Shown: positions 25,883-35,812, counted from the first letter of the stretch. The stretch is DNA of 64,000 nucleotides from Roseibium algicola (GCF_001999245.1 NZ_CP019631.1:310001-374000), one strand, 5' to 3'. The notes: generated by a model from the sequence alone, not told the origin. Numbers and translations: made by a program.

Positions 25883-26204
25883 TCGGGCGCCGCGGGGAGC
25901 GGGATCCTCTTGTGCGAGTACTGCTTCCGGGCAGGGGGCGCCAAAATGAAGGGATCTTGAAACTTTGCGGTCTTCCCGGGAGTGCTGATCCTGCACGAAC
26001 TCGGATAATCGCAACAGGGCACGTCGGTGGCGCTGGATTCGAGCCTTCATAAACTTGCCTTACGCATGGCCGACTTTTGTCAAAACGACGCCTCATTCCT
26101 GCGATCCTGTTCCCAACCTGGAAGCCCGGTGTTTTGCACCATGAACTAATTTGTCCGTTCGTTCGTCTTTCAACGACAACGAAGCAAGACCGACTGGAAA
26201 CTTC
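25883..26204. other. Intergenic region after repC
   Basis: About 320 bp with no gene I can support. It contains a GC-rich stretch right after repC and the probable promoter area of the glucan biosynthesis gene. Confidence 0.4.
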
Positions 26205-27755
26205 ATGAGCAGATCTGTTTTCATTGCACTTTTTTTCATGGCATTTGTCCAAAGCGCTTATGCGAAATCCAGTGACCTGAAGAACCACCGGGGAGACCCT
26301 GAAGAATTCAGTTTTGCGACGGTGATCGCGAAGGCTCGGGAACTCGGGACAAGACCGTATGAAGCGCAAAAAGTGCGATCTGAAGATCTTCTGGAGGAAA
26401 TTGACTACGACGCGCATTGGAAGATCAGCTTTCGCAAGTCGGCTACCCTGGAGCTGGTACCAGGCGTCCCAATTCAGTTTTTTCACCTGGGCCGCTTCTT
26501 CAAGCAACCGGTCAAGCTGAACGAAGTCGCTGATGGCGTTTCCCGAGAAATTCTCTATTCACCTGACTATTTCGACATGCCGCACGACAGTCCGGCGCGA
26601 AAGTTGCCCGAAAATCTCGGATTTGCCGGGTTCCGCGTCATGCGGGAGGATTTGAAAACCGACTGGGTTTCCTTCCTGGGCGCATCCTATTTCAGGACAG
26701 ATGGCCAGTCTCGCCAGTATGGGCAGTCGGCGCGCGGACTTGCCCTTAACACCGGACTTTCGATTCCGGAGGAATTTCCCAGATTTACGGAATTCTGGTT
26801 CGAACCATCCGCATCGACAGATGACGGTTTGGTTGTCTATGCACTTCTTGATAGCCCATCTGTCGCCGGCGCCTATCGAATGCACATGAAAAATGAGGAG
26901 GGCAGTGGGCAGGTCATGGATGTGACAAGCCACCTATTCTTCCGAAAGTCCGTGGAAAGACTGGGAATAGCGCCACTCACAAGCATGTACTGGTACTCTG
27001 AGTCCAATCGCCTGAAAGGCCGGGATTGGCGCCCGGAAGTACACGATACCGATGGTCTTGCGATGATTAGCCAGTCGGGAGAGATGATATGGCGCCCCCT
27101 CAACAACCCGTCCGAAGTTCGCACGTCCACATTTCGGGCGGACAATGTGAGAGGATTTGGCCTCGCACAACGAGACCGGGAGTTTGAGAACTTTCAGGAT
27201 GACGGAGTGTTTTATGATCGTCGACCGTCCGTCTGGATCGAACCTGGCGAACCGTTTGGAAAGGGAGTGGTTCAACTGGTGGAGATCCCCACGGACGACG
27301 AGATCTATGACAACATAGTCGCATATTTTTTACCGGACGAACTGCCGAAAGCGGGTGACGAACGTACGTTTTCCTACCAGATGACCTGGCGTGATCAGCA
27401 TCCGCTGCCTCAGTCAGGTGCTCAGGTTTTCGCAACCCGCATCGGCCAGGGAGGAATTCCAGGACAACCTCGACCGAAGGACCAGATGAAAGTCGTGGTC
27501 GAATTCCAGGGCAAATCCTTGAACGGGATGAAGAAGAAGGACGATGTGGAGGCCGTTGTTGAGCTTTCCAAGGGCGAGCCAATAAATCTTTTCGTTCAAC
27601 CTGTCGTCGGTACGGATCGTTGGCGCTTGACGTTCGATGTCAAAGTCGACGGGCGTGATCCGGTGGAGGCGCGCGCTTTTCTGAAAGGCGGCGATGATGT
27701 CCTGAGTGAAACCTGGCTCGGGCAACTGATAGCGGAGCACCTGGAATTGGAATAG
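26205..27755 (+). CDS. Periplasmic glucan biosynthesis protein G (MdoG/OpgG family)
   Basis: About 516 residues from ATG 26205, which opens a clean signal peptide (SVFIALFFMAFVQSAYA). The mature part shows MdoG-family segments: FSFATVIAKARELGTRPYE, GFAGFRVMRE, FLGASYFRTDG, YGQSARGLALNTG and GVVQLVEIPTDDEIYDNIVA. OpgG acts in the periplasm on beta-glucan backbones for osmoregulated periplasmic glucans. An OpgH glucosyltransferase would be its normal partner but is absent from the window, so it may be a paralogue (OpgG/OpgD) on this replicon. Confidence 0.85.
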   Translation: MSRSVFIALFFMAFVQSAYAKSSDLKNHRGDPEEFSFATVIAKARELGTRPYEAQKVRSEDLLEEIDYDAHWKISFRKSATLELVPGVPIQFFHLGRFFKQPVKLNEVADGVSREILYSPDYFDMPHDSPARKLPENLGFAGFRVMREDLKTDWVSFLGASYFRTDGQSRQYGQSARGLALNTGLSIPEEFPRFTEFWFEPSASTDDGLVVYALLDSPSVAGAYRMHMKNEEGSGQVMDVTSHLFFRKSVERLGIAPLTSMYWYSESNRLKGRDWRPEVHDTDGLAMISQSGEMIWRPLNNPSEVRTSTFRADNVRGFGLAQRDREFENFQDDGVFYDRRPSVWIEPGEPFGKGVVQLVEIPTDDEIYDNIVAYFLPDELPKAGDERTFSYQMTWRDQHPLPQSGAQVFATRIGQGGIPGQPRPKDQMKVVVEFQGKSLNGMKKKDDVEAVVELSKGEPINLFVQPVVGTDRWRLTFDVKVDGRDPVEARAFLKGGDDVLSETWLGQLIAEHLELE

Positions 27756-27780
27756 ATCCCCGGTGTGGCAAAGGGCACAG

Positions 27781-28482
27781 TTACCAGGTGCGGGAATACC
27801 GAGCCTTGAAAACGGAACTGGGATTTTGTGTCTGTATTTCCCTGATGCTTGCCCGAAGTGTGAAGGCTTTGGTCAAGGGTTGTTGCAACGAAACGCTCGA
27901 GTGCCACACGGCGTCGTCTTTTGAGTTGTTGAATTCCGCTGCCAGGACTGTCGCGGTCGGGCCCAGAGACACTTCCACGCTCTTGGTGGTGTTCCAGTCA
28001 ATGTCATTCGTCTCGAAACCGGGCGTCCGGAAAGAATAGGAATCTCGCAAGATCAGGTTGGCGTGCCTTGTGAGTTTGATTTTCTTTCCTGCAGTGAATC
28101 TGGTTGATGCAAGGTCGCTGTCCGGGTCAAAGCGCAAGGTCAGGTCCGTCTCGTCCATTCCTGCCAATTTGTAGTCGTCTTCGAAACGCAGTCGTGTCCA
28201 TAGCGTTCCACTCGGTACGTAGCTGCGTGGCGCATTGAGCACATGCCTGGGCAATGCTGCTGGCATGTTGATATCCGATCCGAATGCAGGCCGGCCTGGA
28301 ACAGGAAGCTGAGCGCCTACCGTCATGTTGTAGGAACTTTCAGATGGCTTTGAAAAAGACCAGACGTAAGGTTTGATATTCTCAGCGTGAACAGGCGTGA
28401 CTGTTGCGGAGGCCGCTGCCGCAGTGCCTGAGATTATGCCCTTGATTACGGAAACTGCCAGTAGGTAACTCGGTGTGCGCAT
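27781..28482 (-). CDS. Exported protein of unknown function, possible outer-membrane barrel
   Basis: 233 residues with an N-terminal signal-like segment (YLLAVSVIKGIISGTAAAASA). The remainder alternates polar and hydrophobic residues in strand-like runs (LWTRLRFEDDYKL, LTLRFDPDSDL, NLILRDSYSFRT, SVEVSLGPTATVLAAEF) and ends in an aromatic residue (ARYSRTW), as many outer-membrane beta-barrels do. I do not recognise a family. It converges on the OpgG-like gene, ending 26 bp from it. Confidence in coding is good; function is unknown. Confidence 0.6.
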   Translation of the reverse strand: MRTPSYLLAVSVIKGIISGTAAAASATVTPVHAENIKPYVWSFSKPSESSYNMTVGAQLPVPGRPAFGSDINMPAALPRHVLNAPRSYVPSGTLWTRLRFEDDYKLAGMDETDLTLRFDPDSDLASTRFTAGKKIKLTRHANLILRDSYSFRTPGFETNDIDWNTTKSVEVSLGPTATVLAAEFNNSKDDAVWHSSVSLQQPLTKAFTLRASIREIQTQNPSSVFKARYSRTW

Positions 28483-29133
28483 GTTCTATTATCGAGAGCT
28501 TGAGGTCGCTTGCTGTCGGTCTGACGTGATGAAACTGAGTGAACTTGATTCCGAAAAGGTTAATGCAACAGTACCCAATGATACCTTGCGAAAGTTACCT
28601 AGGTTTCGAAATATATATCTCTAAGTATCAGAGTTGATTGATTGAAATCTCTTCCGCTGATCATGGGAACATGGATATGCATATGGAATGAGTTCCACTT
28701 TTGCTGTGGAAATACACTGATTTCATAACCGCCGGGTTGATAAAAACCGCGTTTCGCGGACTTGCAACGTGGCTATCTTTTGTGGATCCGGCTCGAGGCA
28801 TTCGGTTGTTCTGCAAACCCAGGCCTGTCGGCAAGTTAACGAGCACCTTTTCCACCGGAATTGCGTTGGTCTTCAAATACGTTCACGGCGCTGAAGATCT
28901 TCGGAAACTGAAGATCGGCTCACAGAGAATGCCCTGCAGGTACTGCTACGCGTTCTTGGGAAGCTCAGTACTCCCGATCTCAGTTTCAATTTATGGCTGC
29001 AAATGAGAGCAGTACATTCACATTCTGTTTCAATCTTGAAATGCGCCGGAACTCGGTGATTTCCGGAGCGTTACTCCCATATCGTCGCCCCATCCCCATC
29101 AGATACCGGCGACTTCAATCTGGGAGAGTTACA
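28483..29133. other. Intergenic region of about 650 bp
   Basis: AT-rich compared with its neighbours. Overlapping short frames occur on both strands near 28660-29000 but neither has a recognisable domain or clear ribosome-binding site. A run at 28730-28880 could be a gene relic. The PRC-barrel gene promoter probably lies in the last 150 bp. Confidence 0.35.
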
Positions 29134-29697
29134 ATGCTACGTGAACTTGTCACTGCGTCCGCAATAGGACTGTTCATGGTCGGCGGTGCGTATGCGCAAA
29201 GCTCGACTGAAGTACCTACGACTACCGTGCCGGCAACTCCTGCCACCCCTGAGCCCGTTCAAATGGTGAAAAAGGCAGAAGGACATCTGGCCACGGATCT
29301 CCTTGGCAGAACGGTCTACAATGGAACGAGCGAAGAGTCTGAAGCAATTGGCGACGTCAACGACTTCACTGTGGGTCCTGAAGGTCAGATTCAGGCAATC
29401 GTGATCGGTGTCGGAGGCTTTCTTGGCCTGGGCGAGAAAAACGTCGCGATCGAGTACGGCCTTGTGAAGTTCGAAGATCGCAGCGATAGCGAGGTGCTGG
29501 TGGTTGAAACGACCGCAGAAAAGCTGGATGCGCTGGAGCCCTTCGAGGAAGCTGCATATCGGCCCGTTCCAGCTGATGAGAGCGTGAATGAAACCAGGCC
29601 GGCAACGGCTGAGGATCTGAACAATGCGCCGGTCGAGAAAGCTCCTGAGGAGCTGATTGATTCCGAAGCGGATAGAAACGTTACGCCTGCAAACTGA
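29134..29697 (+). CDS. Exported PRC-barrel domain protein
   Basis: 187 residues from ATG 29134 (GGGAGAG upstream), which opens a signal peptide (ASAIGLFMVGGAYAQSS). A Thr/Pro-rich linker leads to a PRC-barrel: DLLGRTVYNG, IGDVNDFTVGPEGQIQAIVIGVGGFLG and NVAIEY. PRC-barrels bind RNA, photosynthetic reaction centres or cell-envelope partners. Exported single-barrel versions are common in Rhizobiales and mostly uncharacterised. The C-terminal tail is acidic. An alternative start at 28993 adds a non-family extension. Confidence 0.75.
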   Translation: MLRELVTASAIGLFMVGGAYAQSSTEVPTTTVPATPATPEPVQMVKKAEGHLATDLLGRTVYNGTSEESEAIGDVNDFTVGPEGQIQAIVIGVGGFLGLGEKNVAIEYGLVKFEDRSDSEVLVVETTAEKLDALEPFEEAAYRPVPADESVNETRPATAEDLNNAPVEKAPEELIDSEADRNVTPAN

Positions 29698-30255
29698 CAT
29701 CACGACCAGAACAGCGCGGGCTGCATTCCGAAATGCCGCCCGCGCTAAAAATATTCCATAATCAAAATTACGCGATTCTCGCTTGTGGGCGGTTGCGCGC
29801 TATTCCCAAGTGCGACTTCTGTTTGAACCCAATAGGTTATCAGACAAGACGATTGTGTCATGGCATCAAAATACAGTCACCCTGACGTTGCATGTGCGCC
29901 GCAAGATTGAACGCTGGTGTCAGGCGAAAGTGTCACTTTGCCGAATTGTGATGATCCCTGGACGACACTGATCGACGATTTATCTGGAAATGACACCGAC
30001 TGTGGCTCTTGAAGCCATGTTCAGCGGCAAAGCTCCTGGGGCCGTTCGTGATGGCGGTACGCTGGACCTTTCCGCCGTCGGTCTCCTGGCCCGGAGCAAC
30101 CTGCGTTCCAAAGAATGCAGACAGGATGTTCAATCCTTCTAAAAACCATCAAACTGCATCCGTTACTTGAACGGATCTTCTCTGTCTGCAACATTCGCGT
30201 TTATTGACATATTTTCACAACCAATAACTTGATCAGCTATCAAAGGGTCTGCCGG
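29698..30255. other. Intergenic region of about 560 bp
   Basis: No gene I can support firmly. A 50-codon frame at 29990-30142 (MTPTVALEAMFSGKAPGA start) has a weak ribosome-binding site and no recognised domain. The motif GTGTCA recurs at 29856, 29918 and 29931, which might be a mobile-element end relic. The evidence is thin. Confidence 0.35.
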
Positions 30256-31041
30256 ATGCCTGTATACACCTTCAACACTTTGTACGATCGAAAAGAAAAA
30301 CGTCCCGACGAATATGGTGAGGTGACTGTATTAACTGAAATCATTGCCCCTGGAACCCATCATCAGTACGAGCGGCAGACCTCGGTCTATGGATATGTCT
30401 ATCCTCTTGACACCACGTCGGGCCGTAAATCGGCGCCGGAACCGTTTTCGGGCTTTCGGATTGGCGCGACCAAGCGCATTCCCAAGAAGGCCAAACTGAT
30501 CAGCCCACGCAATAGCGGCAAGGTCGACATGGACAAGGGACACATCATTGCTCTGGAGTTGGGTGGCCCCGATGTCCCGGCCAATATCTGTCCGCAATGG
30601 TCGCAATTCCAACGGAACGGCGAATGGCGGCGAATGGAAGTCGAGGTTCATGAGATCGCGCAGCAGCAAGAAGCGCACGACAGTCTGGTGAAGATGACCG
30701 TGCATCTTTATTACAATGGTTCTCTGTCGCACACCCGCGGGCTTTGCCCCTCGGGGTTCCAGGTAGACCTGACCTTGAACGACACGAACTCGCTGCTCAA
30801 ACGCTACCAGATCGACAACACCCACAGCTCCGTCGATGACCAAATGTTCTGGCGCATTGCGGACCCACTGGATTCGAAAATGGACGAGGTAGATCCGATC
30901 GGCATGCCTCCCCCCATTACGCCCAGCCCCAGCTTCCCCGGCGCACAACCGGTAATGACCCAACGGCAAAACGGCATGAACTGGTTCGATTTTGCCAATC
31001 GTCACATTGATGACGAGGATGAATACATGGATCAGAGCTAA
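30256..31041 (+). CDS. DNA/RNA non-specific endonuclease-like protein (His-Me finger)
   Basis: About 261 residues from ATG 30256 (AAAGGG upstream), without a signal peptide. The core resembles the non-specific nuclease fold: VDMDKGHIIALELGG places His96 in a DKGH variant of the usual DRGH motif. ANICPQWSQFQRNGEWRRME then supplies Asn121 and an acidic helix, as in the metal-binding part of this fold. The C-terminal ~60 residues are Pro/Met-rich and acidic. It might be a toxin or defence nuclease. No immunity gene is obvious next to it; the gene stands alone. Confidence 0.55.
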   Translation: MPVYTFNTLYDRKEKRPDEYGEVTVLTEIIAPGTHHQYERQTSVYGYVYPLDTTSGRKSAPEPFSGFRIGATKRIPKKAKLISPRNSGKVDMDKGHIIALELGGPDVPANICPQWSQFQRNGEWRRMEVEVHEIAQQQEAHDSLVKMTVHLYYNGSLSHTRGLCPSGFQVDLTLNDTNSLLKRYQIDNTHSSVDDQMFWRIADPLDSKMDEVDPIGMPPPITPSPSFPGAQPVMTQRQNGMNWFDFANRHIDDEDEYMDQS

Positions 31042-31150
31042 GGAGCAGAGTGCAGAACTCAGCGAGGAACAAGCCGAAAATCCAACGGTGTATTCGTGGC
31101 GAAGGTAACGGCGTGCGCGGTAAAGGTCAGCATTGAGCCTTTCGCGGGCC

Positions 31151-31179
31151 TCTGGCCCCTGACAAATCCAGGGGCCAGA
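31151..31179. terminator. Bidirectional terminator-like hairpin
   Basis: TCTGGCCCCTG (31151-31161) and CAGGGGCCAGA (31169-31179) form a perfect 11-bp stem with a 7-nt loop. It sits between the converging nuclease and universal-stress-protein genes. Confidence 0.55.
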
Positions 31180-31190
31180 AGCTGCGTCGT

Positions 31191-32033
31191 TCAGCGCGAC
31201 AGCAATAGGGGGATGACGGTTTGCTCCAGCATTTCCCGTGTCGTTCCTCCCAGAATGTTCTCCCGCAGGCGTGAATGTCCGTAGGCACCCATTACCAGAA
31301 GGTCGGCTCCCAGTTCGCGTACGCTGTCCAGCAAGGCTTCGGACACGGGCCTGTCGGCGGACGCCACACTTTGAACGGAAATGCCGAGTCCGTGGCGGGC
31401 AAGGACCGTTGCGATATCGCTGCCAGGGTCTTCCCCGTGATCATTGTCGCCGACGACCGGGTCAACCAGCAGCAGCGTGATGTCCTCGGCTGACTTCAAA
31501 AACGGCAGCGACTCGGAAACGGCGCGGGCGGCTTCCCGCCGTGAATTCCAGGCGATGGCCACTTTTGTGCCAATGTGGTCGGCCTTGAAGGAATTGGGAA
31601 CATAAAGCACGGGCCGGCCGGAATCGAACAGCGCTCCATCGATCGCATTCTTTTCGACGGAATTGAGCTCTTGCTCCACGGAGCGCAGGACAACAGCCAG
31701 ATCACAATAGATGGCATGGCGGGCAACAAGATTGTCTTGGCGAGCGGTAGAAGACAGACTTGGCCGGACGTCGAACGAGATACCTTCCCTTGCAAGCTGT
31801 GCTTCTATTCGGGATGCAAGGGATGTCAGCTCGATCTTTCGCTGGTCGAATTCCTTCGCCCAGATTTCGATGTATCCGTGCCCGCCAGATCCGTAGAACG
31901 GCAGTTGCGGGACTTCACCGATCGGTAACACCGTGAGATGAGCATCAAAAGCCCTCGCTACCGTGACAGCCTTGCCGACGGTTTCCGTGGAGACATCAAG
32001 TTCCGTGATTGCGAGTATCGTCTTGTAGGTCAT
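31191..32033 (-). CDS. Tandem universal stress protein (UspA family)
   Basis: 280 residues with two Usp domains. The first starts YKTILAITELDVSTE. The second (about 150-280) keeps the ATP-binding signature LVMGAYGHSRLRENILGGT near its end. The first domain lacks a clear copy of that loop. Such proteins bind ATP and support survival under stress. It diverges from a calcium-type P-ATPase gene, and stress/respiration genes often pair this way in alphaproteobacteria. Its targets are unknown. Confidence 0.85.
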   Translation of the reverse strand: MTYKTILAITELDVSTETVGKAVTVARAFDAHLTVLPIGEVPQLPFYGSGGHGYIEIWAKEFDQRKIELTSLASRIEAQLAREGISFDVRPSLSSTARQDNLVARHAIYCDLAVVLRSVEQELNSVEKNAIDGALFDSGRPVLYVPNSFKADHIGTKVAIAWNSRREAARAVSESLPFLKSAEDITLLLVDPVVGDNDHGEDPGSDIATVLARHGLGISVQSVASADRPVSEALLDSVRELGADLLVMGAYGHSRLRENILGGTTREMLEQTVIPLLLSR

Positions 32034-32304
32034 CGTACCGGCTCCCTCCCCTGTTCGCCTGCGTGGGCGCGCGCCGTACAGGGCTTCATCTGCATTGTCC
32101 GGGAAAACGATTGAGAGGCAAACTGGTGGTGACTACGTAGCCAGTCGGCGAGGTGTTCCGGGTGGACTAAGCATTGGTCCCGACTTGGCGTACCGCGTTC
32201 CACCCGCGAGAATTCGTCCGTGATACAAGTGTATTCAGCATTCTCATCTAATCCTGAACGGCCAAGTTGCCGCTGCCTCGACGGATCCATCAGCCCTGAA
32301 CCGT
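32034..32304. other. Divergent intergenic region between usp and the P-type ATPase
   Basis: About 270 bp with no gene. It must hold both promoters. I saw no clear FNR-type or other palindromic box here. Confidence 0.35.
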
Positions 32305-34998
32305 TTGCACCAAACCAGCATCGACACTCCCTTCGCAATCGACCCTGAAGTGGTTGCTCAGGAGCTTTCGGTTCACCCCATGGCGGGGCTCGGGGACGAT
32401 GAAGTTGTCAGGCGTCGACGGCGTTACGGCACCAACAGGTTTCGCGAGCTGAAAACCAAGAGTGCATTCGCAATCCTTGCCCATCAATTTGCGAGCATCA
32501 TCGTCTGGCTTCTTGCAGCCGCCGTTTTCATGTCTCTGCTTCTGGGCGACTTCGCCGACGCGATCGCGATATCCATCGTCCTGGTTCTGAACGGTGCCAT
32601 CGGGTTCTTCACCGAGTTGCGCGCGGCCCGGTCGATGGAAGCACTGTTGCGGGTCACCACGACGCACTCCCGTGTGCGCCGAGGCGGCAAGGTGCTTGAG
32701 ATCGAGGCAACGGCTCTGGTCCCTGGAGACATCGTGATCCTTGAGGCAGGAGACGTCGTCACGGCTGACCTTCGCCTCACGGCCGCTTCCGATCTTCATT
32801 GCGATGAGTCCCTGCTGACCGGGGAAAGCGTCCCGGTTGAAAAACAGACTTCCAGGATGGCCGAAGACACGGTGCTTGCCGAACGCTTCAACATGGCTTT
32901 CAGCGGAACGGCGGTCACCCAGGGGCTTGGCGAAGGCATCGTTGTTGCCACCGGCATGTCGACGGAACTTGGCCGGATCAGCGCCCTTGCGCAGCAGGCC
33001 GACGCCGAAATCTCTCCCCTCGAAAGGAGACTGGACAGGCTGGGGCAGAAGTTGGTCTGGCTGACGCTGGTGCTTGCCGCGCTCACGATCGTGGCAGGCA
33101 TTCTCTGGGGTCATCCTCTGTCAGAGATGCTTAAAACCGGAATTGCGCTTGCGGTTGCCGCCATTCCGGAAGGTCTGCCAATCGTGGCGACGTTGTGCCT
33201 GGCCAGAGGCATGTGGCGCATGGCGGCCCGCAACGCGCTCGTCACCGAACTTTCGGCTGTAGAGACGCTGGGGGCGACGACACTGATCCTGACCGACAAG
33301 ACCGGAACCTTGACGGAAAACCGGATGACGGCCGTCCGTTATCTTCTCGACAGCGCGGATATCGACATTCTGCATGAAGGCAACGGCATTCGCTTTTGTT
33401 CAGAAGGCCAGGACATCGAACCAGCGTCCACGGAGGGCCTTGCTGTCGCTCTCAGGATTGGTGCGCTGTGCAATTCGGCGGAATATTCAGATGGTCCGGA
33501 TGAAGTACGGATCGGTGATCCGATGGAGATATCGTTGCTGGCCACTGCATCTGCCGCGGGTCTTGCGAGATCTCGCCTGCTGCAGACAATGAAGCCGGCA
33601 GAACAGTATGCTTTCACTCCACAACGCAAGATGATGGCGACGGTCCATCATGGTGACGGGCACTTTCTTTATGCCGTCAAGGGCGCTCCGGAAGCCGTCC
33701 TGAACGCGGCTTCAGAGGTTCTAGGAAACGAAGGTATCCGCGCCTTCACGGATGCGGACCGTGCCGCGTGGCGCGGCCGTCAGGAAGAGGCAGCCCGATG
33801 CGGCCAGCGTCTCCTCGCCCTTGCCTTCAAGACGGCAGCAACACCTTCCGAAGATCCCAATGAGGGTCTGACGCTGGTCGCACTGGTCTGCTTTCTTGAT
33901 CCGATACGGGAAGACGTTCCAGGAGCGATCAGGGCCAGTCAGCAGGCGGGTGTCAGAGTTGTGATGATGACCGGTGACCATGCCGAGACCGCGGCGAAAA
34001 TCGCACAGGACGCAGGCATCGGACCGTCCGGCCTGAAAGTGCTGTCCGGCCATGAGTTAAACGGGATCGACATGGCACAGGCGACGACAGAGCAGCGCGA
34101 ACAGCTCATGGCGACCGATGTCTTTGCAAGGGTGGCACCCGACACCAAGCTGAACCTGGTTTCACTCTTTCAGGATGGCGGACATGTGGTCGCCATGACG
34201 GGCGACGGCGTCAACGACGCTCCGGCGCTCAAGAAAGCGGATATCGGAATTGCCATGGGTAAGCGCGGCACACAGGTTGCCCGTGAAGCGTCTGACATCG
34301 TCCTGAAGGACGACGACTTCGCGACGATCATCGCCGCAATGCGCCAGGGCAGGATCATTTTCGAGAATATCCGCAAATTCGTCGTTTATCTGATGTCCTG
34401 CAACGTCAGCGAGGTGTTGATTGTCGGCATTGCGGTTGGTGTTGGCCTGCCTGTCCCGCTCCTGCCACTTCAGATCCTGTTCCTCAACCTGGTGACCGAT
34501 GTCTTCCCCGCTTTTGCCCTGGGGCTCGGAAAGGGGGAAGACGGGGTAATGCAGCGCCCGCCGCGGGACCCCGGTGAGCCTATCGTCGACGGGTCCCGCT
34601 GGATGTTGATCGGTTATATCGGTTGCACGATTACGTTTTCGACGCTTGCTGCATTTGTCATCGCGTTGTTTCTGCTTGGTTTGGAAACGGAGAGAGCCAT
34701 CACGGTTACCTTTCTGACGCTGGCACTGTCACAGCTCTGGAACGTCTTCAACATGCGTGCCGCAACAGGCCCGTTCTGGAAAAGCGATGTCCTTCGCAAT
34801 GGTTATGTCTGGGGCGCTATCTCGTTGTGCCTCTCACTTGTCGCAATGGCACTTCTGAATACGGATCTGTCAGCGCTTCTGGCATTGCCATGGCCAGGAC
34901 TGACGGGTCTCCTGGTCGCTGGCACGATGAGTTTTCTGCCGTTGGTTCTCGGACAGGCCTGGATAAGCCTTGCGGCCCGCAACAGCGGTTCGAAGTAA
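32305..34998 (+). CDS. P2-type cation-transporting ATPase (calcium-pump-like)
   Basis: 897 residues from TTG 32305; homologues start similarly, just before the cation-ATPase N-domain (GLGDDEVVRRRRRYGTN). Catalytic motifs are LLTGESVPVEKQ, DKTGTLTEN (phosphorylated Asp331) and TGDGVNDAPALKKADIG. TM4 carries AAIPEGLPI and TM6 NLVTDVFPA, the ion-binding signatures of Ca2+-type (P2A-like) pumps, so Ca2+ or Mn2+ export is likeliest. The bacterial branch also includes Na+/K+ pumps. Up to ten membrane segments. A GC-rich hairpin follows the stop. Confidence 0.88.
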   Translation: MHQTSIDTPFAIDPEVVAQELSVHPMAGLGDDEVVRRRRRYGTNRFRELKTKSAFAILAHQFASIIVWLLAAAVFMSLLLGDFADAIAISIVLVLNGAIGFFTELRAARSMEALLRVTTTHSRVRRGGKVLEIEATALVPGDIVILEAGDVVTADLRLTAASDLHCDESLLTGESVPVEKQTSRMAEDTVLAERFNMAFSGTAVTQGLGEGIVVATGMSTELGRISALAQQADAEISPLERRLDRLGQKLVWLTLVLAALTIVAGILWGHPLSEMLKTGIALAVAAIPEGLPIVATLCLARGMWRMAARNALVTELSAVETLGATTLILTDKTGTLTENRMTAVRYLLDSADIDILHEGNGIRFCSEGQDIEPASTEGLAVALRIGALCNSAEYSDGPDEVRIGDPMEISLLATASAAGLARSRLLQTMKPAEQYAFTPQRKMMATVHHGDGHFLYAVKGAPEAVLNAASEVLGNEGIRAFTDADRAAWRGRQEEAARCGQRLLALAFKTAATPSEDPNEGLTLVALVCFLDPIREDVPGAIRASQQAGVRVVMMTGDHAETAAKIAQDAGIGPSGLKVLSGHELNGIDMAQATTEQREQLMATDVFARVAPDTKLNLVSLFQDGGHVVAMTGDGVNDAPALKKADIGIAMGKRGTQVAREASDIVLKDDDFATIIAAMRQGRIIFENIRKFVVYLMSCNVSEVLIVGIAVGVGLPVPLLPLQILFLNLVTDVFPAFALGLGKGEDGVMQRPPRDPGEPIVDGSRWMLIGYIGCTITFSTLAAFVIALFLLGLETERAITVTFLTLALSQLWNVFNMRAATGPFWKSDVLRNGYVWGAISLCLSLVAMALLNTDLSALLALPWPGLTGLLVAGTMSFLPLVLGQAWISLAARNSGSK

Positions 34999-35032
34999 GT
35001 TATCGCTGTTCGAGTTTGTTTGGCTTTCGGAA

Positions 35033-35074
35033 GCAGGGTTTGCCGGGGCTTGGTTGTGCTCCTGCAAACCCTGC
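35033..35074. terminator. Hairpin between converging ATPase and fasciclin genes
   Basis: GCAGGGTTTGC (35033-35043) pairs with GCAAACCCTGC (35064-35074), an 11-bp perfect stem with a long loop. It lies between convergent genes and is the likely shared transcription end. Confidence 0.5.
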
Positions 35075-35088
35075 GTTCCACGACCGGA

Positions 35089-35562
35089 TTACATCGGCGG
35101 CATGATGACCTTGTCGATCACGTGAATGACGCCGTTGTCGGCTGCCACATCTGCTGTCACGACATTGGCGTCGTTAATCATCACGCCATTGTCGAGGTCT
35201 ACCGTGATTTCGCTGCCTTCCACGGTCTTCGCCATCATTCCATCCGAAAGATCTGTCGAGAGAACTTTGCCTGGAACCACATGGTAAGTCAGGATGGCGA
35301 CAAGCTTGTCCTTGTTTTCGGGTTTCAGAAGGTCGTCAACGGTGCCGGCCGGCAGCGCGGCAAAGGCTTCGTCGGTGGGCGCAAAAACGGTGAAGGGACC
35401 GTCCCCTTTCAGGGTTTCAACAAGGCCTGCGGCCTGAACGGCGGCAACGAGCGTGCCGAACGAGCCTGCGCCAACAGCCGTGTCGACAATATCGGCGGCT
35501 TTCGCCGGAAGAGACACCACGGAAGCAACGATGCCGATTGCAAGATACTTGGCGAATTTCAT
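35089..35562 (-). CDS. Exported fasciclin (FAS1) domain protein
   Basis: 157 residues starting at 35562 (AGGAGGAT ribosome-binding site). A signal peptide ([18 protein letters not shown]) precedes a single FAS1 domain. H1 motif [23 protein letters not shown] and H2-like [14 protein letters not shown] are all present. FAS1 proteins mediate adhesion or act as secreted extracellular-matrix/stress proteins. A longer frame from 35607 adds a non-family stretch and was rejected. Confidence 0.9.
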   Translation of the reverse strand: MKFAKYLAIGIVASVVSLPAKAADIVDTAVGAGSFGTLVAAVQAAGLVETLKGDGPFTVFAPTDEAFAALPAGTVDDLLKPENKDKLVAILTYHVVPGKVLSTDLSDGMMAKTVEGSEITVDLDNGVMINDANVVTADVAADNGVIHVIDKVIMPPM

Positions 35563-35812
35563 CTGATCCTCCTTGTCACGTTCTGAAGCTGGCTTTGCGC
35601 CAGCCACCCCAGTACGCGGACGCCCTGAAAGGGGATCTGCTCAAAAGAGCGGTCATTGAACACATTAATTTCAGGACGATTTGATGATCCAAAAGTGATC
35701 CGGAAGCCGGTTTGCGCAATCACAAAAAGAGCAAGGCGTGACGACATCGGCGCCCGCGATCTGCGCTTTTTTCAAACAAAAGCGGGCTTTTTCCGTCGAA
35801 CCAATTGGGATT
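35563..35812. other. Intergenic region upstream of the fasciclin gene
   Basis: About 250 bp with no gene. TTTGATGATCCAAA at about 35680 is an imperfect dyad that could be a regulator site. The match is weak. Confidence 0.3.

Noticed and set aside
28661..29006. Opposed short frames between 28661 and 29006
   Set aside because: No domain, no ribosome-binding site and overlapping frames on both strands; left as intergenic.
29850..29960. Repeated GTGTCA motifs as an insertion-sequence end
   Set aside because: Only three short copies, no transposase remnant and no target duplication seen.
35670..35700. TTTGATGATCCAAA as an FNR box
   Set aside because: The dyad is imperfect and only one half-site fits; too weak to call.
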